Shown piece after piece: positions 1-9,114 of a DNA stretch of 64,000 nt (within the stretch, counting starts at the first letter, position 1; every line of letters starts with the position of its first letter). The notes under the pieces are model-generated. The model saw only the letters and a list, made by a program, of their open reading frames with translations. It had not been told where the DNA came from and ran no database searches. The position numbers and the translations under genes were made by a program. Origin of the DNA: Tumebacillus avium (GTDB taxonomy: Bacteria; Bacillota; Bacilli; Tumebacillales; Tumebacillaceae); NCBI RefSeq assembly GCF_002162355.1, contig NZ_CP021434.1, positions 4,270,001-4,334,000 on the forward strand. The letters are read 5' to 3'.

Positions 1-3000
1 CGTGCGGGTGACTTGCGCTTCAAACATCTGATGCGCGCACAGCCCGTCCGCATAGTCGAGCGCGATGCCGTTCGACAGTTCCAGCACGTTCTGCTCCTCT
101 TCTGGCGCCATCAAGGGCAAGGCAGAGATCGGCAGCGACGGGTCTTGGACCGCCGCTTCGAGCAGGGTTTGGAAATGGCGCACCATCCGCTCGACCGTCG
201 CTTCGGTGAACAACGCGACGTTGTATTCGAGGGCGAGCACCAGCCCTTCGCTTCGCTCGACCATCGTCCAGAGCAGATCGAACTTCGCAGTCTTGCTTTC
301 CTGCGGCACGCCGACCAGCCGGATGTCATCGGTCATCGAACCTTCGGAAGCGAAGTTTTGCAAAGCGAACATCACCTGGAACAGCGGCGAATGGCTCTGA
401 TCGCGCTCCGGCGCGAGCTCTTCGACCAGTTTCTCGAACGGAACGTCCTGATACTGGTACGCTTCCAGCGCCGTGTGTTTCACCCGCTGCACCATCTCTT
501 GGAAACTCGGGTCGCCCGACAAGTCGGAGCGCAGCACGAGGGTGTTGACGAAAAATCCGATCAGCCCTTCGATGCCGCTGCGATTGCGGTTGGCGATCGG
601 GGTGCCGATCAAGATGTCATCTTGTTTCGTGTAGTGGAACAAGAGCGCCTTAAATCCGGCGAGCAGCGTCATGAACATCGTGCTGCTCTCCCGCTTGCTC
701 AACGCTTGCAACTGATGCATCAGCTCTTGCGGGAGCAGGAAGTCACGCGATTCACCTACGTACGTCTGCACGGCCGGGCGCTTAAAGTCGATCGGCAGTT
801 CGAGGATCGGCAACGTGCCGCCAAGCTGCTGCTTCCAGTAGTTGAGCTGCTTGTCGAGCACCTCGCCCTGCAGGTACTCGCGCTGCCACAACGCAAAGTC
901 GCCATATTGAATCGGCAGTTCCGGCAGCGGCGACGGTTCGCCTTTGACAAACGCCTGGTACAACGTTGTCAATTCGTTGATCAGCACCCCGTACGACCAG
1001 CCGTCGGCGATGATGTGGTGGATCGTGAACAGCATCAGATGATCCTGCTCCGACAGGCGCACCAGTTGCGCGCGCACCAGCGGTCCGGTGCTCAAGTTAA
1101 ACGGCAGCCGCGCTTCTTCATCGGCCAGACGCTTCACTTCCGCTTCCCGCTCCGCTTCCGGCAAATGCTCGATGCTGGAGATCGGCATCGGCAGTTCCAG
1201 CGCAGGCGCGATCACCTGTTCCGGGATCGTGTCTTGCATGCGGAAGGTGGTGCGCAGCGTTTCATGACGGCGGACGATCTCATTGAAGCTCTCGCGCAAC
1301 GCCTGCTCATCGAGCGGGCCGTAGACGCGGTACGCCATCGGAATGTTGTACAGCGGCGAGTTCGGAATCAGCTGATCGAGGAACCACAGGCGCTGCTGTG
1401 CGAAGGAAGTCGGCAACGCCTCCGCCTCTTCTTCCTCCATGCGACCGCCCTGCACCGGCCCTTGCTCTTCGGCCAGCATCCCGCTGCCCTGCGCCTCGGC
1501 GATGCGGGCGGAGAGTTCGGAGAGCGTCGGAGCTTCAAACAGCATGCGCAGCGGCAGGTCGACGCCAAAATCATCGAGCACGCGCGACATCAGGCGGGTC
1601 GCCAGCAGTGAGTGGCCACCCATTTCAAAAAAGTTGTCCTGCTGCCCGATGCGGTCGACGCGCAAAATGTCGGCCCAGATCGCAGCCAATTTTTGCTGAA
1701 CGTCCGTTTCCGGCGCCACATACTCGGTCTCCGCGCTGCGTGCGCCATCGGGCATCGGCAGAGCTTTGCGGTCGACTTTGCCGTTCGGGGTCAGCGGCAT
1801 CTCCTCCAGCACGACAAATGCGGACGGCACCATGTACTCCGGCAGCTGTTCTTTGGCGCGGGCGCGCAGAGCGGACACCGACACCTCTCTGCCATGCGGC
1901 ACGACATAGGCGGTGATGCGCTTATCGCCCGGCACGTCTTCGCGGACGATGACGACCGTCTCTTTGACATCTTCATGATGGCCGATCACCGATTCGATCT
2001 CGCCAAGCTCAATGCGGAAGCCGCGCACTTTGACCTGATGGTCGATGCGGCCCATAAATTCCAGCTTGCCGTCGGGAAGCGCCCGCACAAGGTCGCCCGT
2101 CTTGTAGAGGCGGGAACCGTCAGCACGGAACGGATGCGGGATAAACACTTCGGCGGTCAGCTCCGGGCGGTTCAGGTAGCCGCGCGCCAGACCCGGCCCG
2201 CCGACGTAGAGCTCGCCCGGCACGCCGAGCGGTACCGGCTGGCGATGCGCGTCGAGCACATACAGCTCATTGTTGGTGATCGCCCGCCCGATCGGCACGA
2301 CCGGGGAGACTTCCTCAGGATGACGCAGCCAGTTGGTCGTCGAGGCGACCGAGTTTTCCGTCGGGCCGTATGCGTTGGCCAAAATGCACCCGGGCAGCTT
2401 TTGCAAAAATTTCTTCGCATGCGGCGCAGACATCACATCGCCGCCTACGGAGAGCAGCTTGAGGTGTTGGATGCGGCCCAGATCAGCTTCGGCCAGTTGC
2501 GGCAACAAGCCCGTGGTCAGCAGCGACACGGTGACTTGCTCCTCGCTCAGCACGCGCACCACTTCATCGACCGTCGGCGTCTGCGCCGGGAAGACGACCA
2601 GTTTCGAGCCGTTCAGCAAGGCGCCCCACACTTCGGGCGTCGCCGCATCAAAAGAAATCGCCGAGATCTGCAGGTACACTTCCTCCGGGCCGAAGAACAG
2701 GTAGTTGCTGTTTTTCACCAGGCGCACGACGCCGCGATGCGGGATCAGAACACCCTTCGGCTTCCCGGTCGAGCCGGACGTGTAGATCATATACGCCAGA
2801 TGATCCGGCGTGATCGACACAGCCGGCGGCTCGGTGCTTGCCAGGGCGATCCCGTCCCAGTCGCGGTCGAGGCAGATCATCTCCGCCCCGTGTTCGGGCA
2901 GCTCGGGAAGCAATTTTTCCTGTGTCAACAAGACGCTGACGGCGCTGTCTTCGAGCATGTAGGCGATGCGGTCTTTCGGATAGGCCGGATCGAGCGGAAC

Positions 3001-4650
3001 ATACGCCCCGCCCGCTTTGACGATCGCGAGCAGGCCGATGATCATCTCCAGCGACCGCTCCATGCACAGGCCGACGAGCACATCCGGCCCGACGCCTTTT
3101 TGCTGCAGAACGTGCGCCAATTGGTTGGCGCGCTCGCTGAGCTCGCGGTAGGTCAGCACATTCCCTTCAAACGACACCGCTTCCCGATCCGGATACGATG
3201 CTGCCGTCTCCGCAAACAGCTCCGTAACGGTCTGCTCCGGGTAGTCGGCCGTGTTTTGGTTCCAGTCGACCAGTTGCGTCTGCAGCTCTTCCTGCGTTAA
3301 CAACGGCAGTTTTGCCACTTCCGCATTCGGATTGGCGACGATGCCTTCGAGCAGGTTGGTGAAATGCACCGCCATCCGCGCGATGGTCGCTTCGTCAAAC
3401 AGGTCGGTGCTGTAATCCAAGCTGCCTTGGATGCCGTCCGGGTGCTCCGACAGCCCCATGTTCAGGTCAAATTTCGCGGTGCGGTCGCCGGTGTCCAGCG
3501 TGCTCATCACCAGGCCCGGCAGCTGATGCGAGCCGGTCGGCGCGTTTTGCAGCGCAAACATCGTCTGGAACAGCGGCGTGTAGCTCATGTTGCGCTCCGG
3601 CTGCACCTCTTCGACCAGCCGCTCAAACGGCAGATCCTGATGAGCGTACGCGTCGAGCGCCGTGCGGCGGACGCGCCCCAGCAGGTCGCGGAACGTCGGT
3701 GCGCCGGACAGGTCGGTGCGCATGACGAGCGTGTTGACGAAAAAGCCGATCAGCCCTTCGATCTGCCCGTTGTTGCGCCCGGCGATTGGCGTGCCGACCG
3801 CGATGTCGGTCTGCCCGGTGTAGCGGCAGAGCAGCGCGGAAAACGCCGACAGCAGTGTCATGTACAGCGTCGCGCCTTCCTGTTGGCTCAGCTGTACCAG
3901 CTTGTCCGACAAGGCCTTGGACAGCTGAAAACGCTGAACGCCGCCGCGATGGCTCGGCACGGCCGGACGCGGACGGTCGGTCGGCAGCTGCAGCACAGGC
4001 GGGTGATCGCCCAACTGCCCTTTCCAATAGGAAAGCTGGCGTTCCAACTCCGCGCCGGAGAGATGCTCCATCTGCCAGGAGGTGAAGTCGATATACTGAA
4101 TCGGCAGCTCCGGCAGCGGCGATGGGCGGCCGTCTGCATACGCTTCATACAGCGCAGCAACTTCCTCCATCATCAAGCCAACCGACCAGCCGTCCGAGAT
4201 GATATGATGCATATTCAAAAGCAGGACATGCTCCTGCTCGTCCAGTTTTAACAGCGTCGTCCGCATCAGCGGTCCCTGAGCCAGATCGAACGGACGGTTC
4301 GCGTCCTCCTGCGCCAAAAGATGGGCAACGTCCATGCGCACGTCACGAGGCAGACGGCGCAAGTCGAGCAGCGGCATGGCAACCGATACATCAGGCAGCA
4401 CGACCTGCATCGGCGCGCCGTTTTCCTCGGTAAACACCGTGCGCAGCGTCTCGTGGCGCTCCACGATCTCCTCCAAACTCCGCTTGATCGCAGCGACATT
4501 CAGATCGCCTTGCATTCGAATCGCAAACGGAATGTTATACATCGCGCTGCCCGGCATCAGCTTGTCGAGAAACCACAGCCGCTGTTGGGCAAACGATGCG
4601 GGAAATGCAAAAGCTCCTGCCGCAATCGGCTGGTTCCCTGTATGGTTCAT
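1..4650 (-). CDS. Non-ribosomal peptide synthetase, N-terminal part (C-A-PCP-C...), cut by window edge
   Basis: The reading frame is open from an ATG at 4650 to the window edge (1,550 codons visible), so the 3' part lies outside. AGGAGG sits about 6 bases before the ATG. Domains in order: condensation domain about residues 12-440 with HHIISDG near 147; adenylation domain about 460-960 with the A3 core TSGSTGKPKG near 622 and the A5 core NAYGPTE; peptidyl carrier domain with the phosphopantetheine site GGHSLL near 1010; second condensation domain from about 1050 with HHIIADG near 1210. Starting with a condensation domain means it either extends a chain made by another subunit or acylates the first residue. 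Aligning by eye with GrsA, the adenylation pocket reads D-A-P-L-L-V-A-V-A, a hydrophobic pocket; I cannot name the substrate. The product is unknown. Confidence 0.95.
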   Translation of the reverse strand, partial: MNHTGNQPIAAGAFAFPASFAQQRLWFLDKLMPGSAMYNIPFAIRMQGDLNVAAIKRSLEEIVERHETLRTVFTEENGAPMQVVLPDVSVAMPLLDLRRLPRDVRMDVAHLLAQEDANRPFDLAQGPLMRTTLLKLDEQEHVLLLNMHHIISDGWSVGLMMEEVAALYEAYADGRPSPLPELPIQYIDFTSWQMEHLSGAELERQLSYWKGQLGDHPPVLQLPTDRPRPAVPSHRGGVQRFQLSKALSDKLVQLSQQEGATLYMTLLSAFSALLCRYTGQTDIAVGTPIAGRNNGQIEGLIGFFVNTLVMRTDLSGAPTFRDLLGRVRRTALDAYAHQDLPFERLVEEVQPERNMSYTPLFQTMFALQNAPTGSHQLPGLVMSTLDTGDRTAKFDLNMGLSEHPDGIQGSLDYSTDLFDEATIARMAVHFTNLLEGIVANPNAEVAKLPLLTQEELQTQLVDWNQNTADYPEQTVTELFAETAASYPDREAVSFEGNVLTYRELSERANQLAHVLQQKGVGPDVLVGLCMERSLEMIIGLLAIVKAGGAYVPLDPAYPKDRIAYMLEDSAVSVLLTQEKLLPELPEHGAEMICLDRDWDGIALASTEPPAVSITPDHLAYMIYTSGSTGKPKGVLIPHRGVVRLVKNSNYLFFGPEEVYLQISAISFDAATPEVWGALLNGSKLVVFPAQTPTVDEVVRVLSEEQVTVSLLTTGLLPQLAEADLGRIQHLKLLSVGGDVMSAPHAKKFLQKLPGCILANAYGPTENSVASTTNWLRHPEEVSPVVPIGRAITNNELYVLDAHRQPVPLGVPGELYVGGPGLARGYLNRPELTAEVFIPHPFRADGSRLYKTGDLVRALPDGKLEFMGRIDHQVKVRGFRIELGEIESVIGHHEDVKETVVIVREDVPGDKRITAYVVPHGREVSVSALRARAKEQLPEYMVPSAFVVLEEMPLTPNGKVDRKALPMPDGARSAETEYVAPETDVQQKLAAIWADILRVDRIGQQDNFFEMGGHSLLATRLMSRVLDDFGVDLPLRMLFEAPTLSELSARIAEAQGSGMLAEEQGPVQGGRMEEEEAEALPTSFAQQRLWFLDQLIPNSPLYNIPMAYRVYGPLDEQALRESFNEIVRRHETLRTTFRMQDTIPEQVIAPALELPMPISSIEHLPEAEREAEVKRLADEEARLPFNLSTGPLVRAQLVRLSEQDHLMLFTIHHIIADGWSYGVLINELTTLYQAFVKGEPSPLPELPIQYGDFALWQREYLQGEVLDKQLNYWKQQLGGTLPILELPIDFKRPAVQTYVGESRDFLLPQELMHQLQALSKRESSTMFMTLLAGFKALLFHYTKQDDILIGTPIANRNRSGIEGLIGFFVNTLVLRSDLSGDPSFQEMVQRVKHTALEAYQYQDVPFEKLVEELAPERDQSHSPLFQVMFALQNFASEGSMTDDIRLVGVPQESKTAKFDLLWTMVERSEGLVLALEYNVALFTEATVERMVRHFQTLLEAAVQDPSLPISALPLMAPEEEQNVLELSNGIALDYADGLCAHQMFEAQVTRT

Positions 4651-4872
4651 CACGAAGACCTCCTAGCCATATCACAGTCAAATTTCATCGTTATCTTATT
4701 AGTAGTTGTTCTCTATCTGTTCTATTTCTTTGTTAAACATGCATAAACCTTCCTGAAATTCTAAAGTTTTTATTGGGATTGGATTTCTAAAAATTTACTC
4801 TTAGCTGATCACTCCATTCAGTGAGATTCCAACTGTCGAATTTGCCGGATTACTTGTTTAATTATCCATCTA

Positions 4873-4901
4873 TTGACTTCTGAAAAAACGCGGACTATCA
4901 T
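4873..4901 (+). promoter_or_regulatory. Sigma-A-type promoter of the symporter gene
   Basis: TTGACT at 4873-4878 and TATCAT at 4896-4901 are separated by exactly 17 bases, about 90 bases before the symporter ATG. The remainder of the 342-base divergent gap 4651-4992 is AT-rich; I see no further gene in it and no convincing promoter for the NRPS gene on the other strand. Confidence 0.6.
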
Positions 4902-4992
4902 ATAACCAAGTGATCCGATTGGGATTACACATAATCTTCGTTTCGGATGAGTACATTTCATGGGAACCCATTTCTTATAGGAGGTGCCTACT

Positions 4993-6306
4993 ATGCTTGC
5001 AAGCCTGCTGATTGCGCTTGTGATTCTGGCATTCTTGTATTTCTTAAAAACGAAAAAAGTCGGCTTCGGCACCCGCGTCATCCTCGCGATGCTGCTTGGT
5101 GTCGGCCTCGGCGCGATCTTTGGCGAAGAGGCGGTAAAAGTCGGCACGATCGGTTCGATCTACGTCTCGCTGATCAAAATGATCGTCATGCCGCTGGTGA
5201 TCGCGATGATCATCACAGCGGTCACACAGCTGACCGATCCGACCCAACTCCGCAAACTCGGCCTGAAGACGGTCGCTCTCTTCCTCGCCACCACGGGGAT
5301 CGCGGCTGTGATCGGCATCCTGGTCGCCCTGGTGATCGATCCGGGCGCCAGCGTCAATTTTGTCAAAGACGCGTCGTTTGAAGCGCGTGAGATTCCGACG
5401 TTTGACAAAGTCCTGCTCGACCTCGTGCCGTCCAACCCGGTCAACGAGATGGCCAATGGCAAAGTCATTCCGGTGATCATCTTCTCCCTGTTCCTCGCCG
5501 TCGCGATCCTGATCGAACGCGCCCGCAAGCCGGAGACGGTGCAGCCGGTGATGGACTTCCTCAACTCGTTTGCCAAAATTATGTTCCGCGTAGTGAAACT
5601 GGTCATCGCCCTGACCCCGTACGGCGTCTTTGGCCTGATGACTTCGATGGCAGCCAAATACGGCCTGTCCTCCCTGCTTCCGCTCGGCGAAGTGATCCTC
5701 GCAGTCTATGTGGCGTGCCTGCTGCACTTCGTGATCACCTACGGCTCGCTGGTAACTTTTGTGGCGCGTGTCAACCCGCTGCGCTTCCTGAAGAAGATCT
5801 TCCCGGTCATCGCCGTTGCGTTCACCACGCGCAGTTCCTATGCGACCTTGCCAGTGAACATGGAAGTGATCACCAAGCGCGTCAAAGTGTCCGACAAGAT
5901 CGCTTCGTTTGTAGCCCCGCTGGGCGCTACGATCAACATGAACGGCTGTGGCGGCTTGTACCCGGCGATCGTGGCCATTTTTGTAGCCCGCGTCTTTAAC
6001 ATCGACCTCGTTTTCACCGATTACCTGCTGATCGTAGGTTCGGCAATGATCGCTTCGATCGGCACGGCAGGCGTTCCGGGCCCGGCAACGATCTCGACCA
6101 CCGTCGTGCTGACTTCGCTTGGCCTGCCGCTGGAAGGCTTTGCGCTGGTGCTCGGCATCGATGCGATCGTCGACATGGCCCGCACCGCGATCAACGCGAC
6201 CGGCACCACCGTGTCCTCGCTGATCATCGCCAACTCCGAAGGCGAATTTGACCGCGACGCATTCAACAACGACGCGGACGAAGATCTGGAAACGAAAATC
6301 GCGTAA
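4993..6306 (+). CDS. Dicarboxylate/amino acid:cation symporter (DAACS family, TcyP-like)
   Basis: A 437-residue polytopic membrane protein of the sodium/proton-coupled dicarboxylate and amino-acid symporter family, acting in substrate uptake at the cytoplasmic membrane. The ATG at 4993 is chosen because AGGAGG (4979-4984) lies 8 bases before it; an in-frame GTG at 4984 overlaps the ribosome site itself. Recognisable elements are MIVMPLVIAMI in the third membrane segment, the serine-containing re-entrant loop FTTRSSYATLP, the NGCGGLYPA segment and the GTAGVPGPA loop. FTTRSS and NGC(G/A)G(L/I)YPA resemble the L-cystine transporter TcyP more than the glutamate carrier GltP, so cystine uptake is my preferred guess. 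It stands alone between a promoter and a terminator. Confidence 0.85.
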   Translation: MLASLLIALVILAFLYFLKTKKVGFGTRVILAMLLGVGLGAIFGEEAVKVGTIGSIYVSLIKMIVMPLVIAMIITAVTQLTDPTQLRKLGLKTVALFLATTGIAAVIGILVALVIDPGASVNFVKDASFEAREIPTFDKVLLDLVPSNPVNEMANGKVIPVIIFSLFLAVAILIERARKPETVQPVMDFLNSFAKIMFRVVKLVIALTPYGVFGLMTSMAAKYGLSSLLPLGEVILAVYVACLLHFVITYGSLVTFVARVNPLRFLKKIFPVIAVAFTTRSSYATLPVNMEVITKRVKVSDKIASFVAPLGATINMNGCGGLYPAIVAIFVARVFNIDLVFTDYLLIVGSAMIASIGTAGVPGPATISTTVVLTSLGLPLEGFALVLGIDAIVDMARTAINATGTTVSSLIIANSEGEFDRDAFNNDADEDLETKIA

Positions 6307-6322
6307 ACCCAATAAGAGAAAC

Positions 6323-6355
6323 AAAAAAAGGCTCCCTGCACAGGGGGCCTTTTTT
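6323..6355. terminator. Bidirectional intrinsic terminator
   Basis: A stem of GGCTCCCTG with CAGGGGGCC around a three-base loop, flanked by A7 on the left and T6 on the right. It serves both the symporter and the converging ABM-domain gene. Confidence 0.85.
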
Positions 6356-6370
6356 GCGTCTTCCACCTTA

Positions 6371-6697
6371 TTACACCTCAAAGGAGTAGTCACGCTCGAC
6401 TTTGCAAATGCGCGTGACGTAGCGGCTGTACCAGTCGCTACGGCCTTTCGCTTGTGCCTGTTGGTGGTCGACATTGTCTTTCCACGCCTTGATCGCCGCG
6501 AGTGACTCCCAGTAGGAAACGGTGATGCCCAGGCCGTCCTCTCGGGCGCTTTCCACGCCGAGAAAACCGGGCTGCTGTTCCGCCAGCGCCACCATCCGGT
6601 CGGCCATCTCGCCGTAGCCGTTATCCCCTGCTGTGCGCTGCGATGTGAAGATCACCGCATAATAAGGCGGCTGCGGCGTTTTTGCAGGTTGTGTCAT
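6371..6697 (-). CDS. Antibiotic biosynthesis monooxygenase (ABM) domain protein
   Basis: A 108-residue single-domain protein of the dimeric alpha/beta-barrel (ABM/YqjZ-like) fold: YYAVIFTSQ at the start, MADRMVALAEQQPGF in the middle, then VSYWESLAAIKAWKDN, the usual order in this family. Members include heme-degrading or quinone-oxidising enzymes and many of unknown function; nothing here fixes the substrate. The ATG at 6697 is preferred because GAGGAGG lies about 6 bases upstream; the ATG at 6702 opens only two codons. It is a single gene ending at the shared terminator. Confidence 0.75.
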   Translation of the reverse strand: MTQPAKTPQPPYYAVIFTSQRTAGDNGYGEMADRMVALAEQQPGFLGVESAREDGLGITVSYWESLAAIKAWKDNVDHQQAQAKGRSDWYSRYVTRICKVERDYSFEV

Positions 6698-6822
6698 TTC
6701 ATCTCCTCCTCGTCCCAATGATTAGCCTTGCTTATGCATGGCATTAAAAGTTCCGATTTTTAAAAGTTTCTGACAGCATCTATACTCAAGATAACACATC
6801 ACGGACGAAAGAAGGGATGAAG

Positions 6823-7818
6823 ATGGAAATGATCACCAAGCTCCAGCTCCATCGGCACCGCCATCTGCCCTTTGTCTACGGGATCTTGTTTACGCTGCTG
6901 CTGGCCCTGCTCGGCTTCGGCCTGGCCCAGTTGCCAGGCCTGCGCCAGATCGGCCCGCTGGCCTGTGCGATTCTGCTTGCGGTGCTGTACCGGCAAAAGT
7001 TCGGCTACCCGGAAACGCTGCGCACCGGCATTCAATTTTCCTCCAAACGCCTGCTGCGCGTCGCCATCATCCTATACGGTTTAAAACTGAACCTTCATCT
7101 GCTGATCTCCAAAGGTCTTCCCCTGCTGGCACTCGACGCGCTGGTTGTCCTGTTTGCAATCGGCCTGACCGTGCTGCTCGCCAAATGGTGGAAGGCAGAC
7201 TTCTCCTTGTCACTCCTGCTCGGCATTGGCACCGGCATCTGCGGCGCGGCCGCCATCGCAGCGGTGACGCCGATCCTGCGCAGCAAGCAGGAGGACTCCG
7301 CCCTTTCTGTCGGCATCATCGCGTTGACCGGCACGCTTTTTTCGGTCAGCTATGTGCTGCTGCGCCCGGTGCTGCCGCTCCCGGACGGCGTGTACGGCAT
7401 CTGGGCCGGCCTGTCGCTGCACGAGCTGGCCCACGTCGCCCTCGCCGCTGCCCCGGCCGGGCAAGACGCGGTGGCGCTCGCCTTGCTGGCCAAGCTGGGC
7501 CGGGTGCTGCTGCTCGTCCCGTTTTCCTTCGTGCTGCTCTTCTGGCGACGCAAAAAAGAAGGCGCGTCCGCATCTATCGAATTCCCCTGGTTCCTGCTCG
7601 GCTTCCTCGCGTTCAGCATCGGCGGCACTTTGTTCCCACTGCCTGCCAGCGTCGTAAACGTCCTCTCCACACTGACCACCCTCTTGCTGGCCATGGCGAT
7701 GGTCGGTCTCGGTCTCAACGTCGCCCTGCGCGACATGCGCGCCAAAGCCGGCCGGCCGCTGCTGATCATCGCCGTCACCTCGATCCTGCTCTCCGCCCTG
7801 ACCTTTCTCGTCCTCTAA
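6823..7818 (+). CDS. YeiH-family putative sulfate exporter (UPF0324)
   Basis: About 331 residues, nearly all membrane-spanning (around ten segments), matching the YeiH/UPF0324 putative sulfate exporter family: a short cytoplasmic N-terminus, the LGIGTGICGAAAIAAVTP loop near residue 135, and a C-terminal LAMAMVGLGLNVALRDM segment typical of the family. Three ATGs lie close together (6817, 6823, 6829); GAAGGG at 6811-6816 abuts the first and gives a normal 6-base spacing to the second, so 6823 is used. In Bacillus such genes are often next to cysteine-regulator genes, but no regulator is present here. The true substrate in this organism is unproven. Confidence 0.85.
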   Translation: MEMITKLQLHRHRHLPFVYGILFTLLLALLGFGLAQLPGLRQIGPLACAILLAVLYRQKFGYPETLRTGIQFSSKRLLRVAIILYGLKLNLHLLISKGLPLLALDALVVLFAIGLTVLLAKWWKADFSLSLLLGIGTGICGAAAIAAVTPILRSKQEDSALSVGIIALTGTLFSVSYVLLRPVLPLPDGVYGIWAGLSLHELAHVALAAAPAGQDAVALALLAKLGRVLLLVPFSFVLLFWRRKKEGASASIEFPWFLLGFLAFSIGGTLFPLPASVVNVLSTLTTLLLAMAMVGLGLNVALRDMRAKAGRPLLIIAVTSILLSALTFLVL

Positions 7819-7826
7819 AAAACAAA

Positions 7827-7853
7827 AACCACCGCTTTCAACCAGCGGTGGTT
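7827..7853. terminator. Bidirectional terminator
   Basis: A ten-base-pair perfect stem, AACCACCGCT with AGCGGTGGTT, around a seven-base loop. The T-rich side is strongest for the minus strand (end of the Pel operon), but the hairpin also directly follows the YeiH gene. Confidence 0.8.
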
Positions 7854-7880
7854 TCCCCTCTTATATGTACACTTCGTTCC

Positions 7881-8180
7881 TTACTCCGTCTTCTGGTCGC
7901 CGTCCAACAGCTGCTTGGCGTCTTCCTGCCCTTTGCGATGGCTCTCGATGTAGCTCACGATCTGCTCTTTCAGCTCCCCTACACTGTTTGCATAGAGGAA
8001 ATCGTCGTTGATCACCACATAGGCATAACGCATGCAGATCCCGCAGCGGTCGAGACAACCGTCCGGTTCGATCGCCAACTCCGGGTAGGTCTGAGACAAC
8101 CAGTCCACCACTTCGATATCATCCAAAAACGCATTGCTCGAACAGCATTCCAGCGTAAACTGTTTTTCCGTCTCCGCCAC
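7881..8180 (-). CDS. DUF1450 family protein (YuzB-like)
   Basis: A 99-residue protein recognised as DUF1450 by CCSSNAF near the start and GCLDRCGICMRYAYVVIN in the middle, with clustered cysteines that suggest a metal or Fe-S site. The function of the family is not known. The start is GTG at 8180 with AAAGGAG upstream. It begins 6 bases after the rluA stop and ends at a terminator, so it is probably the last gene of the long minus-strand transcript that starts with pelD. Confidence 0.75.
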   Translation of the reverse strand: MAETEKQFTLECCSSNAFLDDIEVVDWLSQTYPELAIEPDGCLDRCGICMRYAYVVINDDFLYANSVGELKEQIVSYIESHRKGQEDAKQLLDGDQKTE

Positions 8181-8186
8181 GCGCCT

Positions 8187-9107
8187 TCACTCCTTTCCCT
8201 CGTCCGTCTCGCGCAACTTCTCCACCAGACGGTTCATCTCCACCGGCAGCGGGGATTCGAACCGCATCTGCTCCCCGCTGCGCGGATGCACAAAGCCCAG
8301 CAATTTGGCGTGCAACGCCTGACGTTCGATCCAAGCGGAGTCGTCCGTCTCGCCGTACATCGCATCCCCAAACAAAGGATGCCCGATATGTTTCATATGC
8401 ACGCGAATCTGGTGTGTCCGCCCGGAATGCAGCTTGAGCTCGACCTGTGTGCCGGCCGCAAAACGCTCCGTTACGCGATACTCCGTAGTGGCATCCTGGC
8501 CGTCCTCCCGCACCACGCGCACACGAAAATCCTCATCACTGCGCCCGATCGGGCCGACGACCAGCCCAGCTTCCTGCTCCAGCGCGCCATGCACGACCGC
8601 CGTGTACGACCGCTCGATCGTGCGCGCCATCATCTGCTGGCTCAAAAACTGATGGGCATGATGATTTTTCGCGATCACGATCAGCCCTGACGTCCACTGG
8701 TCGATCCGGTGCACCGGGCGAAAGCGGGCGATCACGCCTCGCTGCTTCCAATCATATACGACGCCGTTGGCCAGCGTGCCTGTCCAGTGCCCCGACGTCG
8801 GATGCACGATCAGCCCGGCCCGCTTGTCCACGACCAGCACGTCTTCGTCTTCGAAAACGTTGTGGAACGGGATATGCTCCGGCAAAATATCGACCGACTC
8901 TTCCGCCGGCAGGAGCAGGCGCAAGTGATCGCCTTCCGCCAGCCGCCAAGAGGTCCAGATCGGTTCGCCGTTTAACAGCACCCCTTGCCCTTCGGTCAGT
9001 TTGCGGATCACTTTGCGCGACATCTTGAGATGCTTTTGCAGCACATCTTTAATCTTGCGCCCCGCCAGTTCCTCGTCGATCGTCAAGGAGTACAACTCGT
9101 CTTTCAT
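8187..9107 (-). CDS. RluA-family RNA pseudouridine synthase
   Basis: A 306-residue enzyme isomerising uridines in RNA. An S4-like RNA-binding segment (about residues 15-75, with LKMSRKVIRKLTEGQGVLLNG) precedes the catalytic domain. The catalytic motif reads HRIDQWTSGLIV, with the expected aspartate after HR(I/L). The C-terminal SGRTHQIRVHM and GHPLFGD motifs are standard for the family. The ATG at 9107 is used; AAGGAGG lies about 12 bases upstream inside the pelG stop region. It follows pelG by only 7 bases, so it is likely translated from the same transcript, though it has no known role in exopolysaccharide synthesis. Confidence 0.9.
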   Translation of the reverse strand: MKDELYSLTIDEELAGRKIKDVLQKHLKMSRKVIRKLTEGQGVLLNGEPIWTSWRLAEGDHLRLLLPAEESVDILPEHIPFHNVFEDEDVLVVDKRAGLIVHPTSGHWTGTLANGVVYDWKQRGVIARFRPVHRIDQWTSGLIVIAKNHHAHQFLSQQMMARTIERSYTAVVHGALEQEAGLVVGPIGRSDEDFRVRVVREDGQDATTEYRVTERFAAGTQVELKLHSGRTHQIRVHMKHIGHPLFGDAMYGETDDSAWIERQALHAKLLGFVHPRSGEQMRFESPLPVEMNRLVEKLRETDEGKE

Positions 9108-9114
9108 GAAACGG

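Noticed and set aside
5044..6474. A 476-codon minus-strand frame opposite the symporter
   Set aside because: It is a mirror of the membrane-protein codons, rich in D, R, H and Q, without start signals.
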